Positions 51,602-59,344 of a stretch of DNA of 64,000 bases are shown here, one piece after another. Under the pieces are notes generated by a model, which saw nothing but the letters and a program-made list of their open reading frames with translations, had not been told where the DNA came from and made no database searches. Position 1 is the first letter of the stretch. The number at the start of each line of letters is the position of its first letter. Source of the DNA: Pararhizobium gei (lineage in GTDB: Bacteria; Pseudomonadota; Alphaproteobacteria; Rhizobiales; Rhizobiaceae); the NCBI RefSeq assembly GCF_029223885.1, contig NZ_CP119409.1, forward strand, positions 4,144,501 to 4,208,500, given 5' to 3'. Position numbers and translations under genes: made by a program.

Positions 51602-53302
51602 TCAAGCGGTCAGCGCAGCCTGCACGGCCTTCGCCGCATCCAGCAATCCAGCGCCGAAGAAATAGCTTGGGTCGATGACGTCTTCGTTGTCCTCGTTCAT
51701 GCAATCGGGCGTCAGGGGCCGGAAGCCCGGGGCCACATGGCTGCTGCAACTCGACGCCGCTTCCAGAATATGTTTCACCGCAACACCGTCCAGCTTCACC
51801 GCTCCGCTATGCGCGGCACGATGAGCCCGCTGCACCAGAGCCGCGACGCCCCCGACAAGGGCCGCCGCTCCGGACGTTCCGCCAAAGCTCGTATAATAGC
51901 CGCCGCCAATACCGGGATTGTTAGCGGAGGGGAGCCGCGACGACCAGGGCGCCTTGCCCTCGTCATAGCCAAAGACGCCCGGGAGATCCGTTGTCAGAAG
52001 ACTGAAGTAGGAATGGCAATATTCCTTTCCGGAACCTGCGGTATACAAATGACTGCCGACGAAGGGGGAAAGACGATCGACGCGCAACTGATGCCGGTTG
52101 AAAACTTCGCTGTCATCGGAAGGCGCCACGAGGGTCAGTCCCTCTCCATAATTGCTGTACCCCGCTCGAAAACCTTCGACCGTGACGGCCCCGACCGCGA
52201 CAATGCCATTGTCGGCAGCTGCCAGGCTCGCCGGATAGATCAGCTGGCTTTCGCCGCTGTTGCCCGCAGCACAGATGACCGGTATCTTCCGGCTCACGCC
52301 GATAATGACGCGCTTGAGGATTTTCCATAACCTGTCGGGATTGCAGCCTGGCTGCGGTGCTTTCGGCTCCAGTTCAGCCGGTCCCTCTTCGGCAAGGGCA
52401 ATCCGCGCGAAGAGATCCGCGGCATCACGACTGGCCCAGCGTTCCAGATCTGCTTTGAGGTCATTTTTCGGCTCGATGACGCCCCTTCGCGGATCGGGGA
52501 TGCCGCGAGGCACGACGATGACATCGACATTCTGAAGATAGGCATAGAGAAACGCCGCGATAAACTGTTTGGCATCCTGTTCAAACGACGTCCGGATGTT
52601 GAGAAGGCGGGAAAAGGGATCGGCGCCGAAATAGGGTAAAAGATTGAGATTTTTGTTGGGCCGCGCTTCGGTCGAACCGGGACCGGTAAAGATATCCTCG
52701 GGTGGTGAGGGACTGCCGCTGTCCGGGAAGAAGACTGCGGAGGGCTCTCCGGCAATCAATCCGGCGCAGGCCGTGCCATGGGAGGCGAACAGACCATTGA
52801 CATCGAGAAGGCGACGCAAGACACCCTCCGAAGACACGTATTCTGCCACGATATCGTCCAGATATTCCTTGTCGTCGTTTGACAGGCCGAAATTTCCAAG
52901 CGCCGATATATCGAGCCCTGAAAAGAAATGCTGTTTTTGCTCCCGGAAAGCGCTGTCCGTATCGTCAAGTATGTCGAGCGTGCGGGCACCATAATTGTGC
53001 GTCGTCAGATCGATCGAAGCGCCGTGGTCGATCCGGGTCGCAAGGTTGGGATGATCGGGTGAAATTCCCACGTCGATGAGGGCCACCCTTGCCGGCGACA
53101 CCGGACCGGCATCAGCGATCGCATCCCATACCGTGGTACTGATGACCGGCGACGGACTGTTGCGCAGCGCACTGTCTGAGGCAGCGGGCACCGCCGTGGG
53201 TGCGGCCCCGAAGTCGGCGTTGACAATGCCGAGGGCTGCCAGATGCCAGAGATAATAATACCCGACAGGCGCGGGCTGCATTTCATCCGATTGCGGTGCC
53301 AT
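51602..53302 (-). CDS. Subtilisin-like serine peptidase (S8) without signal peptide
   Basis: A 566-residue S8-fold peptidase with all catalytic elements: Asp77 in VALIDVGISPDHP, His175 in SHGTACAGL, the oxyanion Asn348 in AAGNSGE and Ser477 in GGTSGAAALVGG. A large insert of about 100 residues lies between the Asp and His motifs, and another of about 170 between His and Asn. There is no signal or propeptide, unlike secreted subtilases, so it acts in the cytoplasm or leaves the cell by an unknown route. Proteolytic maturation of the neighbouring proteins is a plausible role. The ATG at 53302 has an AGG site 7 bases upstream. An intrinsic terminator follows the gene. Confidence 0.9.
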   Translation of the reverse strand: MAPQSDEMQPAPVGYYYLWHLAALGIVNADFGAAPTAVPAASDSALRNSPSPVISTTVWDAIADAGPVSPARVALIDVGISPDHPNLATRIDHGASIDLTTHNYGARTLDILDDTDSAFREQKQHFFSGLDISALGNFGLSNDDKEYLDDIVAEYVSSEGVLRRLLDVNGLFASHGTACAGLIAGEPSAVFFPDSGSPSPPEDIFTGPGSTEARPNKNLNLLPYFGADPFSRLLNIRTSFEQDAKQFIAAFLYAYLQNVDVIVVPRGIPDPRRGVIEPKNDLKADLERWASRDAADLFARIALAEEGPAELEPKAPQPGCNPDRLWKILKRVIIGVSRKIPVICAAGNSGESQLIYPASLAAADNGIVAVGAVTVEGFRAGYSNYGEGLTLVAPSDDSEVFNRHQLRVDRLSPFVGSHLYTAGSGKEYCHSYFSLLTTDLPGVFGYDEGKAPWSSRLPSANNPGIGGGYYTSFGGTSGAAALVGGVAALVQRAHRAAHSGAVKLDGVAVKHILEAASSCSSHVAPGFRPLTPDCMNEDNEDVIDPSYFFGAGLLDAAKAVQAALTA

Positions 53303-53350
53303 GTGTAACCTCATTCGCGCGTGAGCAGTCGGTAAGGAAAGGGATGCGTT

Positions 53351-54334
53351 TCACACCCACTCCTTGTGTACGGCATTGAAACTGGCGGTGAATGCGTCCC
53401 TCAGATAGGGGGCAAACCGCCGGGCGAGATCACGGCCGGCAGCCGTATCGCTTGGATAGTGGAGGCCCGCCCATTCCCGGTTTTCTGCAACATTCTGCGC
53501 AATTTGCGTCAGTTCTTCCGTCGCTGGGTGTTCCGGAAGGATCGTGTTGAACGCAAACGCGATCGAAAAGCACTGGAATGCATGGTTGCTCGGATAAGCC
53601 TCGTGAGCAGGCACCGCCAGAAGCGGTCTCAGGCGCGGTTCGAACTGATTGGGCCGCAGCCGATTGAATTTGCTTTTGTAGAGAAGCCCGACATATTCGC
53701 ACGCCGTCAGGATGCTCTGGAAGAGACCTTCGGTTTGCTCGTAGCCGCCAATATTCTCGATATAGAGCGGTCGCGAAAACTCGCTGACGGAAAGCGACGC
53801 CTCCTGCTGGATATCCGATAGCCGCCGCGCCCGCTCACGGTCGCGCTTTTGCATCGACAGGAGAACTTTGGTTTCCAGCCGTGTGAAATCCGGGCCGGGT
53901 GGCGGCGGGATATCCAGCATTTCCCACGTGAACCGCGCTGCCGCCGTAAAGGCGTTTCGCGAGGGTTGTTGGTGCAGCCGGCGCAATTCGAACGCCGGAA
54001 TCAAGGAGGCGTCGCCAGAACCGGATTCGCCGAAGGTCACCTTGTTCTTGTTTTTATTCTTGTTCTTGTTCTTGTTTTTATTCTTGTTGAGGGACGCCTT
54101 GTTCAGCACCGACTGGTTGGCGACGCCGGCGCTCATGACGCCGGCCGTATGCAAGACAGCCGCGGCCATCGGTAGAGCCGCGATGTCGGGCTGGTCCTCT
54201 GCCGGCATCGCCAATTCCGGCACGATCGAAAGGACCGGCATGGGAACACATGGCGATACCTGGTCAGCGTCCACCTGAAAGCGATACCTGTTCAAGAACT
54301 GAACCAGAGATGTTGTCGGCGTTCCGTCGGCCAT
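53351..54334 (-). CDS. PAP2 / vanadium-haloperoxidase-fold phosphatase with Asn-Lys repeat
   Basis: A 327-residue protein with the three PAP2 motifs: K220-x6-R227-P228 (KSKFNRLRP), PSNH (248-251) and R286-x5-H292-x3-D296 (REWAGLHYPSD). Enzymes of this fold hydrolyse phosphomonoesters or, with vanadate, oxidise halides. It lacks membrane spans and a signal peptide, so it resembles the soluble acid-phosphatase/haloperoxidase branch. Residues 83-98 are eight Asn-Lys pairs encoded by a tandem repeat. It lies 48 bases upstream of the protease gene and 43 bases downstream of the regulator gene, likely co-transcribed with both. Confidence 0.85.
   Translation of the reverse strand: MADGTPTTSLVQFLNRYRFQVDADQVSPCVPMPVLSIVPELAMPAEDQPDIAALPMAAAVLHTAGVMSAGVANQSVLNKASLNKNKNKNKNKNKNKNKVTFGESGSGDASLIPAFELRRLHQQPSRNAFTAAARFTWEMLDIPPPPGPDFTRLETKVLLSMQKRDRERARRLSDIQQEASLSVSEFSRPLYIENIGGYEQTEGLFQSILTACEYVGLLYKSKFNRLRPNQFEPRLRPLLAVPAHEAYPSNHAFQCFSIAFAFNTILPEHPATEELTQIAQNVAENREWAGLHYPSDTAAGRDLARRFAPYLRDAFTASFNAVHKEWV
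54041..54088 (-). repeat. Tandem 24-bp duplication of hexamers encoding (Asn-Lys)8
   Basis: Forty-eight bases consist of two perfect 24-bp copies, each made of four hexamers in the order CTTGTT, CTTGTT, TTTATT, CTTGTT (plus strand). The period is a multiple of three, so copy-number change would lengthen or shorten the Asn-Lys tract without a frameshift. Confidence 0.95.
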
Positions 54335-54377
54335 GATCTGTACCCTTCATGTGGAAAGCGGATTGATCTGAAGGAAA

Positions 54378-56210
54378 CTACCGGAGCTTCACGCCAGCCT
54401 TTGAGAGGCCGGCAATCAGCATCCTGCCGCCGGCAGTGTTCAAAAGCGGATAGCGATTGTCTTGCAGAGCCTCGATCGAAAAGTTTGGCTCGACCTTTTC
54501 CAGTCGCTGGACGCAGTCTCTCGCAAGGTCCATTTCATTGCGATGCGCGTAGCTTGCGGCGAGATACCGCAAAAGAGAATTGAAGTCGGGCCGCATCCTC
54601 AACGCCTCCTGGCCTGCCGAGATGGCTGCGGCGTGGTCGCCCGCCAGCGCCGAACTGATGCATTTTGTCGTATCGAAATAATATTTGTGGGCACTGTAGT
54701 ACCCGAGATTCTGCACCCAGTTGGCCATGGCCGCCGCGTTTTCAGGCTGCCCGGCATAGCAATGCAACATGGAATAGAGATCCCAGCCGAGCGGTTGGAC
54801 CGGGTTGAGACGTATCGCCCTTTCGAACAGGCCGGCGGCATAGTCATATTCGCAAAACAGGAACGAGTGCACATGCCCGATAAGAGCAAGCGCCACGGAA
54901 TTATTCATATCGAGTTCCAGTGCTTTCCGGGCATAGAACTGGGCTTCCTCGACGATTGTCGAGTCGTATGCATTGAATCGCTGACCAACGCGAAAGGTTC
55001 TGATGAAGGCAAGCCACGCATAGACGGACGCGCTTGGCCGATCGGACGCAAGGGTGTGCAGGATGATCTCGGCTCGATTCAGATCGTCCCGGGACAACCG
55101 GAAAATCAAATTCACCGCTTCGACCAGACTGGTCTCTCGCTCTAGGTCTCCTCGTTCGGGCCGAAACAGAAAAAAGGCGTGGACCTGATCGATCATGTGG
55201 TTGATCAGGCCATGCACTTGGTGGGTTTCACCCCGCTCCAGCCGCCGCATTTCCGCGATGCAACTGTCCTTCCAGACCAGACTGTTATCGGCCAGCCGCA
55301 GGACCCTCAGGACGATCAGGGCCGTTTGACCGGAAAGCGTCAGTTCCAGTTGTATGCCAATCGGTGTTGCCAGTGAAACCCCGCCGTCGAATTGATCGCC
55401 ATGGGGCAAACCCGCCCATCCTCCGCCGCCAAAGGAGAAATCGGTAACGCGGATGTCGGCCCCGTCAGCGATCGTCTTTGCGACCAGGCTCATCATTTCG
55501 GACGCAAGAATCTGTCCGCCATCGCTGCCTGCCGCTATGCGCGGCGGCAGGAGTGCAACGACCCATTGGCTTGATTTTGCTCCGACGATCGGGCTTGAGG
55601 AACCTGTTCCAAGACTGGAGCCTTCGCCTGCCGTCCTGTCGGTCTCCGGCCTTGTGGTGGTTGCCGGCACGAGGGGTGTTCGCTCCCTGTCATCGCGTGC
55701 CAATTCAAGTTTCGGTTCGAATTTGTGCTGGAGTTGCCCCTCCTCGTATCGACGCTGCCAGACCTGTCTTTCCAGCATCAACCATTCTTCGAACTCCGGG
55801 TCGCGCACGTCCACGCCTTCCAGGAAATGTTCGGCGGCCAGATCGTCCTGACCGCCCGCATGGGCGTTCGCAAGAATGTCGTCGGTATCCAGCCCGACGA
55901 GGTCCATCCGAAGGGAAACGGTATTCTTGTCGGTCACCAGGAGATCACGGGCGTGGCCCAGGCACTTGCGGATATCCAGCAGGGCCTGGCGAAGGCTTGC
56001 GGATGCCTGATCCTCAGGCCTGTCGCTCCATAGCTTGTCCCGGAGCCAGACCCTGGAGCGTGATCCCCTCAGGGAAAGGGCCAGCATGGCCAGAACGGCC
56101 TGCGACTTTTGCGACCGTGGAGTCAAAGCCTTTCCCGCACGGTCAGTGATCGCGAAGGGTCCGATCAGATACATGCGATAAGCCGCTTCTGGCTGCTGCC
56201 TGCGGTCCAT
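54378..56210 (-). CDS. SARP-like transcriptional regulator (winged helix-BTAD-TPR)
   Basis: About 610 residues. The N-terminus has an OmpR-type winged-helix DNA-binding domain (about 12-100: MYLIGPFAITDRAGKALTPR, SQKSQAVLAMLALSLRGSRS, WLRDKLWSDRPEDQASASLR). A BTAD-like helical domain follows (about 105-165, FLEGVDVRDPEFEEWLMLER). A middle region is of unknown role, and a TPR-type C-terminus (about 430-580) contains VALALIGHVHSFLF and LFERAIRLNPVQPLGWDLYS. Such proteins activate accessory clusters and sense ligands or partners through the TPR part. The frame stays open to 56615; MDRRQQ at 56210 is chosen because it directly precedes the DNA-binding domain, but its ribosome site is weak. First gene of the accessory block. 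Confidence 0.82.
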   Translation of the reverse strand: MDRRQQPEAAYRMYLIGPFAITDRAGKALTPRSQKSQAVLAMLALSLRGSRSRVWLRDKLWSDRPEDQASASLRQALLDIRKCLGHARDLLVTDKNTVSLRMDLVGLDTDDILANAHAGGQDDLAAEHFLEGVDVRDPEFEEWLMLERQVWQRRYEEGQLQHKFEPKLELARDDRERTPLVPATTTRPETDRTAGEGSSLGTGSSSPIVGAKSSQWVVALLPPRIAAGSDGGQILASEMMSLVAKTIADGADIRVTDFSFGGGGWAGLPHGDQFDGGVSLATPIGIQLELTLSGQTALIVLRVLRLADNSLVWKDSCIAEMRRLERGETHQVHGLINHMIDQVHAFFLFRPERGDLERETSLVEAVNLIFRLSRDDLNRAEIILHTLASDRPSASVYAWLAFIRTFRVGQRFNAYDSTIVEEAQFYARKALELDMNNSVALALIGHVHSFLFCEYDYAAGLFERAIRLNPVQPLGWDLYSMLHCYAGQPENAAAMANWVQNLGYYSAHKYYFDTTKCISSALAGDHAAAISAGQEALRMRPDFNSLLRYLAASYAHRNEMDLARDCVQRLEKVEPNFSIEALQDNRYPLLNTAGGRMLIAGLSKAGVKLR

Positions 56211-56622
56211 GGGGGCTGACCTGATACTATCGTTGTAGGGAGACTTATCCTTGCCAAAATACGCGTCGCGCAAGTGTGGCACAAAACCTGGCTTTAGCAA
56301 GACGAGCGGCGATGCAGAGGCCGCTTGAGGGTAAACGGAAGCGACTATCTCCGACTGTTCGTGCACCGTTCCGCTCCATTTGCTTGGCTGCGCTACAATT
56401 ATGCTGGAATACGATTCGACCGCTATTTCAGCGTGAAAGAAGCGTGAATAGTTGCGGGAAACGTGGTCAACGACGGCTACACAGTTTCCGAACGCCGTTT
56501 CGGCATGAGACGGGGAAGAAGTGCGACCAAAGGGATGATGAAGGGCACGGAGCAAACCCGTTGACGATGGCGCCTTCGCCCCTCCGCCCCGTCCCGTATA
56601 CGATTTTGAGGGCAAATTTATC
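56211..56622. other. Divergent intergenic region upstream of the SARP-like gene
   Basis: About 410 bases between the regulator start and the amiC promoter. The regulator's frame remains open through most of it, so an N-terminal extension is possible. A plus-strand frame (56276-56626) has no recognisable product. Promoters for the accessory block should lie here. I could not identify an operator. Confidence 0.4.
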
Positions 56623-56652
56623 TTGACAAGCAGGTTCTGCCTGTATGTTAAT
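56623..56652 (+). promoter_or_regulatory. Candidate sigma-70 promoter of the amiC operon
   Basis: A perfect -35 box TTGACA (56623-56628) is followed by GTTAAT (56647-56652; four of six matches to TATAAT) with 18-base spacing. It would start transcription near 56660, giving a leader of about 120 bases before the amiC ATG. Confidence 0.6.
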
Positions 56653-56717
56653 CACGCAATAAGATTAGGCAGTTTCGTTCTCTTTCACATGACCCTCGTG
56701 GTCGCCGGGCAGTTTGG

Positions 56718-56764
56718 CCTCATGACGTCCCGTTCCCCACGGGAACCGCGTCATGGGGTTTTTT
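56718..56764 (+). terminator. Leader intrinsic terminator before amiC (attenuator)
   Basis: CCTCATGACG (56718-56727) pairs with CGTCATGGGG (56749-56758; nine Watson-Crick pairs and one G-T) and is followed at once by TTTTTT (56759-56764). An inner GTTCCC/GGGAAC stem with a CAC loop stacks inside. It ends 16 bases before the amiC ATG, so it must be bypassed for the operon to be expressed. This is the arrangement expected for control by the ANTAR antiterminator AmiR encoded downstream. Confidence 0.85.
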
Positions 56765-56780
56765 GATTTTTGGCGGGTTC

Positions 56781-57917
56781 ATGCGCGACGCAGTAAAGAT
56801 CGGCATTCTCTACTCCACCACCGGTCCCTACGGATCGATGGGGCGCGACGCCTGGGATGGGGCGGAATTGGCCATCGAGGAGTTGCAGGCAGCGCATGAA
56901 GACCGCATCGCGCCTGTGTTTATCGATCCGCAAGCCAGTATTCCGGGTTACCTCGAAGGAGCGCGGAGCATGCTGCGCGATCGGGGCTGCCGGCATATTG
57001 TCGGCACCATCACCTCGATTGCCCGCAAGGAAGTTCTCCCGCTGGTCGAAAAACACGACGGGCTGCTGTGGTATATGTGTCCCTACGAAGGCTTCGAGGC
57101 AAACGAGAACGTCGTCTATATTGGCGGCTGTCCCAATCAGCATTTGCTGCCAGTGTTCGATTACCTGCTGCCACGCTATGGCAGCCGGCCCTATCTTGTC
57201 GGTGCAAACTATGTCTGGGGCTGGGAGATGAACCGGCTGGCGCGGGAATTGATCGGCGCTGTCGGCGGCGAAGTTCTGGGCGAGCGTTACCTGCCGTTCG
57301 AGGAAACGGCTGTGGAACGCATCATCAGCGATATCGAGCACCGTCGGCCGAGCTTTATTCTAAACAATCTCGTGGGCCCGTCGAGTTACGCCTTTCTCGC
57401 TGCCATAAAGGCGCTTGGCGCGCGCGACCCGGCTTTCCGTCCCGAAAATTGCCCGGTTGTAAGCTGCGACCTGACCGAGTGCGAACTGTCGGACATCGGC
57501 ACCGGCGTGGCGACCGGGCAGCTTTGCGCAGCGGCCTATTTCGACAGCATCGGCACCCCGGAAAACCTCGATTTCAAACGGCGTGTCGCGGCGCGGTTCG
57601 GACCGGAACGTCGGATTTCGAGTGTCTTCGCCTGCGCCTACACATCGCTGAAACTCTGCGCGGATGCGATCATTGCTGCCGGTACCGACGAGCCGGAGGC
57701 CGTGCGCCAGTTCTTAACCGCAGCCCCGTTACACACCGTGCTCGGCCCGATCCGCATCGATTCGGACACCCATCATGCGGCCCTGCCCTTCCATCTCGGC
57801 CGCATCACCGCAGATAACGGTTTCGATATCATCGCATCGCAGACGGCCATTGCTGCCGACCCCTATCTGACAGGGCGCCAGAGGCGCCTCCCGACACAGC
57901 TCCGGGTCGTTTCATGA
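56781..57917 (+). CDS. amiC: AmiC-like cytosolic amide sensor (periplasmic-binding fold)
   Basis: A 378-residue type I periplasmic-binding-fold protein of the AmiC/UrtA group (Peripla_BP_6), with IGILYSTTGPYGSMGRDAWD at the N-terminus, VGTITSIARKEVLPLVEKHD (about 80) and LYWRL-free YPCEGFE-like ligand region LLWYMCPYEGFEANENVVYI (about 101). It has no signal peptide, unlike transporter-binding relatives. In Pseudomonas, AmiC binds amides in the cytoplasm and releases AmiR. The directly overlapping downstream gene encodes an ANTAR protein (ATGA overlap), which makes this role likely. ATG at 56781 follows a GGCGGG ribosome site. Confidence 0.88.
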   Translation: MRDAVKIGILYSTTGPYGSMGRDAWDGAELAIEELQAAHEDRIAPVFIDPQASIPGYLEGARSMLRDRGCRHIVGTITSIARKEVLPLVEKHDGLLWYMCPYEGFEANENVVYIGGCPNQHLLPVFDYLLPRYGSRPYLVGANYVWGWEMNRLARELIGAVGGEVLGERYLPFEETAVERIISDIEHRRPSFILNNLVGPSSYAFLAAIKALGARDPAFRPENCPVVSCDLTECELSDIGTGVATGQLCAAAYFDSIGTPENLDFKRRVAARFGPERRISSVFACAYTSLKLCADAIIAAGTDEPEAVRQFLTAAPLHTVLGPIRIDSDTHHAALPFHLGRITADNGFDIIASQTAIAADPYLTGRQRRLPTQLRVVS

Positions 57918-58495
57918 GGGAAACACCGAATTTCAATGGCTGGCGTGCAACGATCCTGCACCGCGAAGACAGCATGACGGAGCGTCTGGCGCGCCAACTC
58001 AGGCTGCTCGGGTTGTCCGTGACGCTGCAATGGCAGCCGCTCGCGCCGAACGCGCTGCCGGATATCATCCTCGTCGATGCCGACCAGGGCTGGGATGGGC
58101 TGTTACCCTGGAAGGGAGAGGTGGCACCCCGTCCGCTCGTGGCGCTCCTCGGCTCGGAAGCCCCCGGCCGTATCGCCTGGGCAATGCAGCAGGGGGCCGG
58201 CGCGATCATCGCAAAACCGCTTTTGGTTTCTGCCGTATATCCGGCTCTCGTGATGGCTCTCGGCATTCACAGCGAGCGCACCGCCGTTCTGGAAAAGGTT
58301 CATCATCTGGAGGAGCGCGTTCGGCTGCGACCGCTCGTTCATGCAGCCGTGCTGCAGATCATGGCTGCGCGCAAGGTGGACGAACACGACGCCTATACGA
58401 CCCTGCGCAACTGCGCCATGAAACGCCGGCTGCCTATGGAACAACTGGCAGCCTCGATTGTCGGCGGCGCCGAGCCCATGCCGGAGGCCGGCTGA
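57914..58495 (+). CDS. amiR: AmiR-like ANTAR antiterminator
   Basis: A 193-residue protein with an N-terminal pseudo-receiver domain (ATILHREDSMTERLARQLRL; PDIILVDADQGWD) and a C-terminal ANTAR RNA-binding domain (about 128-185: LRPLVHAAVLQIMAARKVDE and HDAYTTLRNCAMKRRLPMEQ). The usual phospho-acceptor environment is poorly kept, as in AmiR, which is controlled by AmiC binding rather than phosphorylation. The expected target is the leader terminator at 56718-56764. Its start overlaps amiC by four bases and its stop overlaps the next permease gene by one base. Confidence 0.88.
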   Translation: MRETPNFNGWRATILHREDSMTERLARQLRLLGLSVTLQWQPLAPNALPDIILVDADQGWDGLLPWKGEVAPRPLVALLGSEAPGRIAWAMQQGAGAIIAKPLLVSAVYPALVMALGIHSERTAVLEKVHHLEERVRLRPLVHAAVLQIMAARKVDEHDAYTTLRNCAMKRRLPMEQLAASIVGGAEPMPEAG

Positions 58496-59343
58496 TGCGC
58501 GTGATGAAAACAATGGCGCGCCAGCCCGCGGCGCTGTTCGGTCTGTTGATCGTCGTCCTTGTCATGCTTCTGGCGATCGCGGCACCGCTGATTGCCCCCT
58601 ATAGCCCCGACGAACAGATGTTCGACGGCCTGACGCTCGAGGGGGCACCCATGCCGCCAGGTGCGCAGTTCCTGCTCGGAACCGACACACTCGGCCGCGA
58701 CCTGTTCTCCCGGCTGCTGTATGGCGCGCGCACCTCGCTGGTGATCGGCCTCGTCGCCAACGGCGTGGCCGTCTCCATCGGACTTCTGATCGGTATTCTC
58801 GCGGGTTATCTGCGCGGCATCGTCGGCAATCTGCTGATGCGCTTCACCGATCTGATGATGGCCTTTCCCGCCCTGCTGCTTGCCATCGTTCTGGCAGCAC
58901 TTCTGCGCCCCAGCCTCTGGATCGTCGCCATGGTGATCGCGCTGGTCAACTGGGTGCAGGTCGCGCGCATCGTCTACACGGAGACACGTGGACTCGTGGA
59001 GCGTGATTTCATCGTGGCGGAGCGCTCGCTCGGCGCTGGACATACCCGTATCCTCTTTCACCATATTCTGCCGCATCTGATGCCGACGGCGATCGTCTGG
59101 GGTACGCTTGGCATTGCAACGACCGTGCTTCTGGAAGCCACGCTGTCGTTCCTTGGCATCGGCGTGCAGCCACCGCAGCCCTCCTGGGGCAACATCATCT
59201 TCGAAAGCCAAAGCTATTTCCAGGCCGCCCCATGGCTGGTTTTCATTCCCGGTGCGGTGATCCTGCTGACCGCCTTGTCCTTCAACCTCGTCGGCGATGC
59301 GCTCCGCGACATCCTCGATCCGACGCAGCGCGGGAGGGGCTGA
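58495..59343 (+). CDS. ABC transporter permease, DppC/OppC type
   Basis: A 282-residue inner-membrane permease. The first span (about 12-35) is followed by APYSPDEQMFDGLTLEGAPM and the family motif FLLGTDTLGRDLFSRLLYGA (about 61), then five spans and the EAA loop (RDFIVAERSLGAGHTRILFH, about 167). The conserved end is LSFNLVGDALRDILDPTQRG. The ATG shares one base with the amiR stop. It pairs with the DppB-type permease two bases downstream. The usual order (B before C) is reversed here. Confidence 0.92.
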   Translation: MRVMKTMARQPAALFGLLIVVLVMLLAIAAPLIAPYSPDEQMFDGLTLEGAPMPPGAQFLLGTDTLGRDLFSRLLYGARTSLVIGLVANGVAVSIGLLIGILAGYLRGIVGNLLMRFTDLMMAFPALLLAIVLAALLRPSLWIVAMVIALVNWVQVARIVYTETRGLVERDFIVAERSLGAGHTRILFHHILPHLMPTAIVWGTLGIATTVLLEATLSFLGIGVQPPQPSWGNIIFESQSYFQAAPWLVFIPGAVILLTALSFNLVGDALRDILDPTQRGRG

Positions 59344-59344
59344 C

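Noticed and set aside
54041..54088. CRISPR-like or phase-variable on/off repeat
   Set aside because: The repeat has no spacers, and its 24-bp/6-bp period cannot cause frameshifts, so it is a coding repeat only.
39609..56210. Identification of the accessory block as a contractile injection, type VI secretion or toxin-complex locus
   Set aside because: No sheath, tube, baseplate spike, AAA+ ATPase, Rhs/TcC repeats or secretion ATPase could be seen in any of the nine proteins.
56276..56626. Plus-strand frame of 116 codons upstream of amiC
   Set aside because: Arg/Pro-rich without recognisable domain; overlaps the open N-terminal frame and promoter region of the SARP-like gene.
56660..56717. 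Canonical ANTAR target hairpins with A-x-x-G-x-x hexaloops in the amiC leader
   Set aside because: I searched by eye and could not find two clear hairpins with the required loop residues, so only the terminator is claimed.
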